Below, in pieces: positions 22,934-29,981 of a DNA stretch of 64,000 nucleotides; within the stretch, counting starts at the first letter, position 1; each line of letters opens with the position of its first letter. Origin of the DNA: Actinoplanes couchii (GTDB taxonomy: Bacteria; Actinomycetota; Actinomycetes; Mycobacteriales; Micromonosporaceae). A program made the position numbers and the translations under genes. The notes below the pieces were generated by a model. The model was not told where the DNA came from, did no database searches, and saw only the letters and a list, made by a program, of their open reading frames with translations. The stretch covers positions 62,001-126,000 of the forward strand of contig NZ_BOMG01000097.1 in the NCBI RefSeq assembly GCF_016862075.1. Direction: 5' to 3'.

Positions 22934-23622
22934 GCGGGCACCTTAGTACGCACCGCCACGTCCCGCGCGGCCAGCCACAGCGCCGCCCACCCGGCCACGA
23001 ACAGCGGCACGCTCAACCCGGCTGTCAGCGGTAGCGACTCCAGGTCCAGGCGGTTGAACCCGAGACTGAAGAACCCGTTCACCCCACCGGCGGCCAGGAC
23101 CAGGACCACCGCGGCCAGCAGCGCCCACAAGATCGCGGCGTCCCCGCGCAGGAACGCCACCCCGACGAACGCGCCGATCATCAGGGCGATCGCCAGCATG
23201 CTCCAGTACGCCACGAAGATCATCGGATAGTCGCCGGCGCCGAACACGTGATGCTCCTGCAGGCGCCGCTCCCAGCCGGCCAGCCGGTACACCCCGGCCT
23301 CGGCCGCGTATACCCCGGTCACCAGCAGGGCCAGCAGACCCGCGGTGATCACCTGGAACACCGCGTGCTGGGTGATGAACTCGCGCCGGGTGCGGCCGTG
23401 CACGATCATCGTGGACAGCACCCCGGCCGCGCTGAACCCGTACCCGAACGCCAGCCAGTGCAGGATCTGCCCGCCGATGTCGGCGACGCTGAGCGTGACC
23501 GTCGTCAGCGCCGCCGTCACCCCCAGGGCGACCGCACCGAACAGGGCCAGCCCACCGAGGCACATCGCCAGGAACGGGGTGTGGTTCAGCAACAGGTAAC
23601 GGGCGATGGGAAAACGGGTCAC
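22930..23622 (-). CDS. membrane component of a YtrA/YtrB-type ABC operon
   Basis: 230 residues from GTG 23622, with six hydrophobic segments (FLAMCLGGLALFGAVALGV, GLLALLVTGVYAAEAGVY, SMLALALMIGAF-like YWSMLAIALMIGAFVGVAFL and others). It starts within the last codons of the ATPase gene (four-base overlap), the usual place for the permease. Unlike large permeases it is small, as in Ytr-type exporters. No substrate motif is visible. Confidence 0.78.
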   Translation of the reverse strand: MTRFPIARYLLLNHTPFLAMCLGGLALFGAVALGVTAALTTVTLSVADIGGQILHWLAFGYGFSAAGVLSTMIVHGRTRREFITQHAVFQVITAGLLALLVTGVYAAEAGVYRLAGWERRLQEHHVFGAGDYPMIFVAYWSMLAIALMIGAFVGVAFLRGDAAILWALLAAVVLVLAAGGVNGFFSLGFNRLDLESLPLTAGLSVPLFVAGWAALWLAARDVAVRTKVPA

Positions 23623-24485
23623 GGCACACCTCCGGTCAAGTGGATGAACAGGTCCTGCAAGGCCACCGGCCCCAGCTCCAGGCCGTAGCGGGCGGCCAGT
23701 TTCCGGTGCTCGTCGTCGAGGTCGCCGTAGAGGGTGACCTGCTTGGTCGGGCCCAGCGCCCGTTCGGCGAGCACCGTCAGCCCGTACACGAAGTCGTCGA
23801 CCACGCTCGCCGGGCCGGTCACCGCGATGCCCCGCGACCGCAGGTCGTCGACGTCGCCGCGCCACAGCAGCCGGCCCTCGTGCAGGATCAGGACCTGCTC
23901 GAACAGCGGGCTCTGCTCCTCGATCAGATGCGTCGACAGCAGGAACGTGCGCGGATGCGCCCCATAATCGGCCAGGAGCTCGTCGGCGAACAGCTGCCGG
24001 GTCGGGGCGTCCATCCCCAGATGCGCCTCGTCGAACATGGTCAGCGCCGCCCGCGACGCCAGCCCGGCGACCACCCCGAACGCCGACCGCTGCCCCCGCG
24101 ACAACGCGCCCAGGGTCTTCTTCCGGTCCAGGGCGAAGCGGTCCATCAGGTGCGCGGCATAACCGGTGTCGAAGCCGGGGCGCAGCGTGGCGGCCATGTC
24201 GAGGATGTCACGCAGCCGGTCGGTGCCGTCCCCGACCGCGCCGTCGTCGCCGATCAGGCAGATCCGGGAGGTGGATTCGAGGGTCTCGAAGACCGGGCGG
24301 CCGTCGAGGGTGACGGTGCCCGCCGACGGTTTCCGGAACCCGGCCAGGGTGGACAGCAGGCTGGTCTTGCCGGCGCCGTTACGGCCCAGCAGACCGTAGA
24401 TCCGGCCCGCGGCCAGCTCGAGATCCAGATCGTGCACGGCGATCGTGTCGCCGTAGCGGACCTGCAGCGCGTTCGTGGCGATCAT
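23619..24485 (-). CDS. ABC transporter ATP-binding protein, YtrB type
   Basis: 288 residues. Walker A is GLLGRNGAGKTSLL (residues 34-47), the signature is ALSRGQRSAFGVVAGLA, Walker B is LTMFDEAHLGMDAPTR with the unusual EAHLGMD after it, and the H-loop is LLSTHLIEE. The C-terminal extension (residues 210-288) is typical of YtrB. Overlaps on both sides couple it to the GntR regulator and the permease. Related operons respond to cell-wall-active antibiotics. Confidence 0.9.
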   Translation of the reverse strand: MIATNALQVRYGDTIAVHDLDLELAAGRIYGLLGRNGAGKTSLLSTLAGFRKPSAGTVTLDGRPVFETLESTSRICLIGDDGAVGDGTDRLRDILDMAATLRPGFDTGYAAHLMDRFALDRKKTLGALSRGQRSAFGVVAGLASRAALTMFDEAHLGMDAPTRQLFADELLADYGAHPRTFLLSTHLIEEQSPLFEQVLILHEGRLLWRGDVDDLRSRGIAVTGPASVVDDFVYGLTVLAERALGPTKQVTLYGDLDDEHRKLAARYGLELGPVALQDLFIHLTGGVP

Positions 24486-24850
24486 CGGTCGTCTCCCGGG
24501 ATCAGTTGATGGATGCGGGCCACCACGTCGGCGACCGGAATGCCCAGCTCCCGGGCCTCGGCGGCCATCGGCTCGAGCACCTGGGCGAAGAACCGCTCCC
24601 GGCGCTGCTCCCGCAGCCGCTGCTGGGCGCCGTCGTGGACGAACATGCCGACCCCGCGGCGCTTGTAGAGCACACCCTCGTCGACGAGCTGCTGGAACGC
24701 TTTCGCGGCGGTGGCGGGGTTGATGCGGTAGTAGGCGGCGTACTGGTTGGTGGACATCACCTGCGCTCCGGCGGCGAGCAGGCCACGGAACACGTCGTCC
24801 TTGATCTGATCGGCGATCTGCCGGTAGATCGGGCTCCGGTCGTCGAACAC
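24482..24850 (-). CDS. GntR family regulator, YtrA subfamily
   Basis: 122 residues from GTG 24850 after GGGAGG. The winged helix (PIYRQIADQIKDDVFRGLLA, NPATAAKAFQQLVDEGVLYK) is followed by the short 50-residue dimerisation arm that defines YtrA. It is the first gene of the ABC operon and its stop overlaps the ATPase start. The region before it holds GTTAGTTAGTCAAC, a candidate operator near the promoter. Confidence 0.9.
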   Translation of the reverse strand: MFDDRSPIYRQIADQIKDDVFRGLLAAGAQVMSTNQYAAYYRINPATAAKAFQQLVDEGVLYKRRGVGMFVHDGAQQRLREQRRERFFAQVLEPMAAEARELGIPVADVVARIHQLIPGDDR

Positions 24851-24907
24851 CCGGCCTCCCTGGTTCTTCGGTTGACTAACTAACCATAGAACGGGTGGGC
24901 ACAAAAA

Positions 24908-24937
24908 ACGACCGGGGCGTGAGAACACCCCGGTCGT
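24908..24937 (-). terminator. intrinsic terminator facing the GntR operon
   Basis: ACGACCGGGG (24908-24917) pairs with CCCCGGTCGT (24928-24937). On the minus strand the stem is followed by six T. It would stop transcripts entering the GntR operon from the right. Confidence 0.75.
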
Positions 24938-24957
24938 GACAAACCGCTACGAAAGAC

Positions 24958-24998
24958 GTCCACCTGGGCTCACCCCCGTGCAAAAAGCCCAGGTGGAC
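24958..24998. other. 13-base inverted repeat of unknown role
   Basis: GTCCACCTGGGCT (24958-24970) and AGCCCAGGTGGAC (24986-24998) pair perfectly with a 15-base loop containing AAAA. It lies 20 bases from the terminator and 140 bases before the LuxR-type gene, so it may be a leader hairpin or a protein site. A 68-codon plus-strand frame crosses it but looks random. Confidence 0.55.
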
Positions 24999-25138
24999 GC
25001 CGGTACCGCCCGGCCATTACTGGGGGGCGGCCGAGCGGCACCGGCCAAGATTCTGCATCGACCGGCACCACTGGCGCATCCGGGCAAATACGTAGGGCTG
25101 CCCCGCCACGTCTCCGTAGATGACGGTAGGGTTCGCCG

Positions 25139-27280
25139 GTGATCGACAGGCTCCCGCTCGACCTCAGCCCCTTCATCGGGCGCGACGACCTGCTCACCGA
25201 CGTCACCGCACTGCTCGGCCGGGCCCGGCTGATCACCCTCACCGGCCCCGGCGGCACCGGCAAGACCCGCCTCGCCCTGCGCGTGGCCGCCGGCCTCGAC
25301 CACGTCCGCCTCGCCGACCTCGGCACCCTGACCGACCCGGCCCGGCTGTGGGAACACCTCGCCATCGCCCTCGGCATCCACCACCACGGCCCCACCGGCC
25401 CCGACGTGATCGCCGCCCACCTCGACCGGCGCCCCCGCGTCCTGATCCTGGACACCTGCGACCAGGTCGTCGCGCAAGCCGCGGCCGCCGCCACCGACCT
25501 GCTGCGCGCCGCACCCCGGCTACGGATCCTGGCCACCTCCCGCCAGCGCCTCGGCGTCGACGGCGAACACACCGTCGCCGTGCCCCCGCTGAGCGTCCCC
25601 GACGCTGCCCGCCTGTTCACCGCCCTGGCCACCGCCGGCGGCGTCACCCCCGCCGCCCTGACCGACCGCGCCGCCGTCGAGAAACTCTGCCGCCACCTCG
25701 ACGGACTGCCCCTGGCGGTCAAACTCGCCGCCGGGCGGGCCCGCACCATGAGCCTGCCCGAACTCATCGAACGCACCGGCGACCGCTTCGGACTGCTCAC
25801 CCCACTGCAGCGCGTCGTCGACCTCAGCTACCACCAGTGCACCCCCGCCGAACAGGCCCTGTGGGCGGCCACCAGCGTCTTCGCCGGACCGTTCACCACC
25901 GCCGCCGCCCGCGCCGTCTCCGGCGACGACCACGCCGCCGACACCATCGACGGCCTGGTCGACAAATCCGTGCTGATCGCCGCCACCGACACCCACCCGG
26001 CACGATTCACCATGCTGGACACCCTGCGCGAATACGGGCTGCGCCGCCTCGAAGACCCCACCACCGCCCGCGACCGGCACCGCGACCACTACCGCGACTA
26101 CCTCGCCCGCGCCGCCGACACCTGGTACGGCACGGACGAACTCGACGTGATGGCCGGCGTCCGCGACGAGGTCCCCGACATCGTCACCGCCGTCGACCAC
26201 AGCCTGCACCGCGGCGACATCGCCGCCGCCCGCGCCCTGTGCCGCGACCTGGTCCGCACCCGCGCCCCGTTCTTCGCCGGCTTCCTCGACCTGGCCGCCA
26301 CCCGCCTGCACCGCGTCCTGGCCCACCCCGACCCCGTCGACCGGGCCGTCACCGCCGGCGCCGCCGCCTGGATCGCCGCCACCCAGGGCCGCCCGGACGC
26401 CACCCGGGAACTGCTGAAAGCCGCCCGCGACAGCCCGTTCGCCCCCGACGCCGCCGCCGTCCTGCTCGACGCCGACCCGGCCGTACTGCCCGCCCTGCAC
26501 GCCGCCCGCGCCGCCGGCGGCGGCGACGGCCACATGGCCACCATGATGTGGGCCATCGGCAGCGCCTTCACCGACGTCGACGCACACACCGCCACCACCG
26601 AGTACCTCGCCGAAGCCGAACGCTCCGGAGCACCCTGGGCCGTGTCGTGGGCACTGTGGACCGCCGCCCTGGCCGCCCAGCGCGCCGGCGACCTGGACCG
26701 CGCCACCGCCCTGCTCGACCGCTGCCTGCGCGCCCAACGATCGATGAACGACAGGTGGGGACAGACCTGGAGCATCGAACTCGCCGCCTGGATCATCGCC
26801 GCCCGCCTCGCCGGCACCCCCGACCAGGGCGAGGCCCGCCGCGCCGCCTGGCTGCTCGGCGCCGGCACCGCCCGCCGCAAACGCCTCGGCGTCGACCTGG
26901 CCGGACTACGCCCGTTCGCCGACAGCGACCGCCGCGCCCGCGAACTGATCACCGCCGTCCTCGGCGAACCCGCCCTGCACACCGAGATCACCGCCGGCCG
27001 CCAGGGCCACCAGCACGCCATCCGCATCGCCCTGGGCGAACCGGTCTCCCGCCGGGCCTCCACCCCCACCGGCGGCGGCCTCACCACCCGCGAACACGAG
27101 ATCGCCCGCCTCGTCGCCGACGGCCTGACCAGCCCACAGATCGCACTCCGGCTACGGATCAGCGCCCGCACCGTCGACACCCACATCCGCAACATAGGCG
27201 CGAAACTAGGTCTGTCGAACCGCGCCGCCATCGCCGCCTGGGCCGCCGCAAAACCTTTTTCCGGTACGCGCCTGCCATAG
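25139..27280 (+). CDS. large LuxR-family regulator with STAND-type ATPase
   Basis: 713 residues from GTG 25139. Walker A is LTGPGGTGKTRLAL (residues 35-48), Walker B is RVLILDTCDQV, and the sensor part LRILATSRQRLGV is typical of AfsR/LAL-type NTPases. A helical repeat region follows (residues 330-600). The C-terminus is a LuxR helix-turn-helix (LTTREHEIARLVADGLTSPQ through RTVDTHIRNIGAKLGLSNRA). Such proteins integrate a ligand or partner signal to activate pathways. Its codons end in C far more than in neighbouring genes, making the plus strand very C-rich. Confidence 0.9.
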   Translation: MIDRLPLDLSPFIGRDDLLTDVTALLGRARLITLTGPGGTGKTRLALRVAAGLDHVRLADLGTLTDPARLWEHLAIALGIHHHGPTGPDVIAAHLDRRPRVLILDTCDQVVAQAAAAATDLLRAAPRLRILATSRQRLGVDGEHTVAVPPLSVPDAARLFTALATAGGVTPAALTDRAAVEKLCRHLDGLPLAVKLAAGRARTMSLPELIERTGDRFGLLTPLQRVVDLSYHQCTPAEQALWAATSVFAGPFTTAAARAVSGDDHAADTIDGLVDKSVLIAATDTHPARFTMLDTLREYGLRRLEDPTTARDRHRDHYRDYLARAADTWYGTDELDVMAGVRDEVPDIVTAVDHSLHRGDIAAARALCRDLVRTRAPFFAGFLDLAATRLHRVLAHPDPVDRAVTAGAAAWIAATQGRPDATRELLKAARDSPFAPDAAAVLLDADPAVLPALHAARAAGGGDGHMATMMWAIGSAFTDVDAHTATTEYLAEAERSGAPWAVSWALWTAALAAQRAGDLDRATALLDRCLRAQRSMNDRWGQTWSIELAAWIIAARLAGTPDQGEARRAAWLLGAGTARRKRLGVDLAGLRPFADSDRRARELITAVLGEPALHTEITAGRQGHQHAIRIALGEPVSRRASTPTGGGLTTREHEIARLVADGLTSPQIALRLRISARTVDTHIRNIGAKLGLSNRAAIAAWAAAKPFSGTRLP

Positions 27281-27305
27281 TCCCGTGGCGGCCCCGCGAG
27301 CGATG

Positions 27306-27350
27306 CGGCCCGCCCGGACCGACCCGCGACCGCCGGGAGTCGGCGGGCCG
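27306..27350. terminator. hairpin between converging genes
   Basis: CGGCCCGCC (27306-27314) pairs with GGCGGGCCG (27342-27350), with a 27-base loop that can fold further. It lies between the stops of the LuxR-type gene and the DUF3592 gene. Confidence 0.5.
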
Positions 27351-27367
27351 GCACCGTCAGAAATCGA

Positions 27368-27814
27368 TCAGAAGAACGCCAGCCGGCACAGCAGCGCCGA
27401 CGCCATTGGGAAGATCACCGCGACCAGCAGGACCAGCGACAACGACCAGAACCGGTGCGCCCCCGTGTCCGGCTCCGCGGTCTGCGGGCGCCCCGGCAGA
27501 TGATGCACCGGCAACTCCCGGCCCACCCGGGGCCAGCGCACACTGGTACCCAACGGTGAGGCCACCTCCCGGCGGATCCCGTGCTCGTCAGCGAACGCCA
27601 CCACCGGATGGAAACCCGACCGGCGGGCCTGATGCCGCACCACCACCCCGCGCGTCTTCACCCCGTGCCGCGACAGCCGCCACTGCCGGCGGATCGTGGT
27701 CACCGCCGCGTAGAGCGCCAGCGCCGCCGCCAGACAGAACCCGAGGGCCAGCCAGCGCAGCACATCATCCGTTTCCCCCGGTTGCACGCGCAGGAGAGTA
27801 TCCGCGCAGGTCAC
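27368..27814 (-). CDS. DUF3592 domain membrane protein
   Basis: 148 residues from GTG 27814. One membrane helix (LALGFCLAAALALYAAVTTI) near residue 30 and one near the C-terminus (LSLVLLVAVIFPMASALLCR) flank a small outside or cytosolic beta domain, GVVVRHQARRSGFHPVVAFA...REVASPLG, which is the DUF3592 pattern. Role unknown. It is followed, after the hairpin, by the converging regulator gene. Confidence 0.78.
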   Translation of the reverse strand: MTCADTLLRVQPGETDDVLRWLALGFCLAAALALYAAVTTIRRQWRLSRHGVKTRGVVVRHQARRSGFHPVVAFADEHGIRREVASPLGTSVRWPRVGRELPVHHLPGRPQTAEPDTGAHRFWSLSLVLLVAVIFPMASALLCRLAFF

Positions 27815-27835
27815 ACCCCTACAACGCGATGATCG

Positions 27836-29314
27836 TCACCGGCCGTCGCGGCCCAGCGCCCGGCCCGCGCCGGCGATCACCGTGGTCGCCAGGATCCAGC
27901 CGGCCGCCATCACCGCCAGCATCACCGCCTTGTCCGCACCCACCGGATCGAACGCCTTGTCGTGCCCCAGATCCAGCAACGGCACCAGCACGTCGACGCT
28001 GTACAGCAACGGATCCCAGGTCGGCGCCTCGTCGGCCTTCACCGCCCGCAGCGGCCCCGACCACGCGAACCAGCCGGTACTGCCCGCCACCACCAGCAGC
28101 AGCCACAGCAGCGCCCGCACCGGCCGGTACCCGAACCCGATCCCGGCCTCCTGCACCGCACCCCACACCGCGCCCGCCCAGCCCGCCGCCCTATACCGGC
28201 GCCGCTCGCGCACCACCAGCACCCGCCGGGCGTCCTGCTCCCGCCCGTCCCGGGCCAGAGCCGCCGCCAGCTGGTCGTAGGGCCCCGGCGCCACCCCGAC
28301 CACGAACCGCCCCATCCACGCCAGCCGCTGCCGCACCGACCAGCCCACGGTGTCCTCCGACCGGCGGCTCAACCGCTCATAGGTGAGCCCGTCCAGCTCG
28401 ATCCGGCACCGTCGCGGCCAGTTCACCGGATCGTCGACCAGCCGCCCCACCCGGGCGTCGCGCAGACTGACGGTCCCGGTCGAGTCCGGCGCCGGCCGCA
28501 ACGTGAGCAGCCGGGCCTGCGCTTCGATCAGCAGCAGCGCGTAACCGTCGTCCGGCCCGCACAGCGTGGTGTTCTGCAACGTGATCGCCCCGGTGACCTG
28601 GGCCCCCACGAGGTGGATCTCCCCTTCGGCAACAAGATCGTGCCCGAAGACAGCCCCACCGACGGTGACACCCCCACCGGTGATGGCCGCCCCGAAACCC
28701 CCGGCGGCCCCGGATCCTCTGGCGGCCCCGGGGTCTCCGATGGCCCGGGGATCTCTGATGGCCCGGGGGTCTCCGATGATCCCGACCCGGGCCCGGCTGA
28801 GATCCACGTTGACCCCGATCCGGGCCCCCGCCATCCGCAGCCCCCGCGCCACGACCGCATCCCGCAGATGAACCCCGCCCCCGATCTCCGACCGCTGCAC
28901 GAACACCCCACCGTCCACCCGGCTGCGATCCAGCTCGACGACCCCACCGACCCGGGCCGACAGCAGATCCACGTCCCCACCGACACCGGCGTCACGGATC
29001 ACCAGATCCCCGGCAACCCGCACCCCACCACCCCGAACCCCGGCAAGAACACACCCGCCCAGATCCAGCGAGACCAGATCAGCGTGATCGAGCAGAAGCG
29101 GCATTTCGACAGCACAGTCCCGCAACCGCACCGGCATGGCCACCCGCATCCCGGTCAGATCCAGCGACCCGCAGATCCGCCCACCCCGCAGATCAAGACG
29201 CCCGCCCCCGTCCCGCAGCAGCCCGGCGAGCAGAGCCGCATCCACGACAGCCCTACCCAGATCAAGAACAACCCCGAGCCGAAAAGCCCGCCGAACCCGC
29301 CCCCGCAAAGACAT
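27836..29314 (-). CDS. membrane protein with right-handed beta-helix domain
   Basis: 492 residues from ATG 29314. Residues 20-330 are repeats of the type LDLxGxxIxGxLDLxxxRV (GGRLDLRGGRICGSLDLTGM, VRVAGDLVIRDAGVGGDVDL), folding as a beta-helix. A helical region follows (YDQLAAALARDGREQDARRV), then two membrane helices near residues 405 and 470. Streptomyces relatives carry the label membrane-associated oxidoreductase without evidence of an active site; none is seen here. An insertion of Gly/Ala/Pro/Asp repeats (GDPRAIRDPRAIGDPGAARG) interrupts the helix. Confidence 0.78.
   Translation of the reverse strand: MSLRGRVRRAFRLGVVLDLGRAVVDAALLAGLLRDGGGRLDLRGGRICGSLDLTGMRVAMPVRLRDCAVEMPLLLDHADLVSLDLGGCVLAGVRGGGVRVAGDLVIRDAGVGGDVDLLSARVGGVVELDRSRVDGGVFVQRSEIGGGVHLRDAVVARGLRMAGARIGVNVDLSRARVGIIGDPRAIRDPRAIGDPGAARGSGAAGGFGAAITGGGVTVGGAVFGHDLVAEGEIHLVGAQVTGAITLQNTTLCGPDDGYALLLIEAQARLLTLRPAPDSTGTVSLRDARVGRLVDDPVNWPRRCRIELDGLTYERLSRRSEDTVGWSVRQRLAWMGRFVVGVAPGPYDQLAAALARDGREQDARRVLVVRERRRYRAAGWAGAVWGAVQEAGIGFGYRPVRALLWLLLVVAGSTGWFAWSGPLRAVKADEAPTWDPLLYSVDVLVPLLDLGHDKAFDPVGADKAVMLAVMAAGWILATTVIAGAGRALGRDGR
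28724..28777. repeat. 18-base tandem repeat inside the beta-helix gene
   Basis: Three near-identical 18-base units (GGCCCGGGG-TCT-C-GAT pattern) run from 28724 to 28777, with a degenerate unit before. Being a multiple of three it keeps the frame and encodes (I/A)xDPRA-type hexapeptides. Confidence 0.75.
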
Positions 29315-29380
29315 AGCCACCCGACGATCCAACCACCCGGCGCCGGCCCACCCTGGACCACGCCCGCTACCGTCAAGATC

Positions 29381-29524
29381 ATGACTGAGCAGGCCCACCC
29401 GCACGAGACCAGCACCCGCCTCCCGGTCCCCGAGGCCGCCGCGACCAGCACCTGGGCCCTACTCGCCCTGGCCACAGCCGCCCTCGCCACCATCCTGCTC
29501 CGGCGCAGAAACCCGGAAGCCTGA
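29381..29524 (+). CDS. small single-pass membrane protein
   Basis: 47 residues from ATG 29381: a polar start (MTEQAHPHETSTRLPVPEAA), one membrane helix (TWALLALATAALATILL) and the basic end RRRNPEA. The order resembles a cell-wall sorting tail, but LPVPE is not a sortase motif, so it is better called a small membrane protein. It is divergent from the beta-helix gene by 66 bases. Coding status is uncertain. Confidence 0.4.
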   Translation: MTEQAHPHETSTRLPVPEAAATSTWALLALATAALATILLRRRNPEA

Positions 29525-29568
29525 CCCGCGGTCGATCGGACTGATCTCCGTAGTGACCGGGGCCGTCG

Positions 29569-29981
29569 CTACGCCAGGTGTGTGGGATAGCCGATGTCGG
29601 ACAGGTCGGCGAGCAGGCTGGTCGCCGACCGGCCGGGATTCAGGCGGCGGACCAGGGACGGGGTCAGTGGGGCCGAGGCGAAAACCTCGCGGACGGCGTC
29701 GAGGGCGACGGGCTTCTGGTAGTAGTCCTCGGCGAAACGGTGGTAGGCCTCGCCGGGCGGCGCCGTCGGGGTCGGGGCGGGCGGGGAAGTCGATGTCGCC
29801 GGCATGCCAACGGTCGTCGCCGGTCTGCCGCCACAGGCAGACCGTGGCTTCCAGCGTGCCCTCGTAACCGACCGCCGCGGCGAAGACCTCCGGCACCGTG
29901 TCGACCAGACCCGGCCACAACTCTTCGTCGTTGACCGCCGGGCTCATCGGCGACTCGTGGTCAAACCCGCGCAGGAACACC
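29569..29981 (-). pseudogene. 3' half of a gene split by the TnpB element
   Basis: The frame reads FLRGFDHESPMSPAVNDEEL, TVPEVFAAAVGYEGTLEATV and CLWRQTGDDRWHAGDIDFP; after a deletion near 29755-29775 it continues in a second frame, EAYHRFAEDYYQKPVALDAV to IGYPTHLA. This is the C-terminal two-thirds of an actinobacterial hypothetical protein. Its missing N-terminus lies at 31868-32085. A start at 29947 (MSPAVND) exists but only by chance. Confidence 0.8.

Noticed and set aside
24936..25142. 68-codon plus-strand frame before the LuxR-type gene
   Set aside because: It crosses a terminator arm and a perfect inverted repeat and has no ribosome binding site.
25120..28386. Very long plus-strand reading frame of about 1,090 codons over the LuxR-type gene
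   Set aside because: It is Arg/Pro-rich, has no domain and is a shadow of the real frame in C-rich DNA.
28724..28777. CRISPR-like repeat
   Set aside because: Units are 18 bases with no spacers and lie in frame inside a gene.
29381..29524. Sortase-anchored surface peptide
   Set aside because: The LPVPE word is not an LPxTG-type motif and no export signal precedes it.
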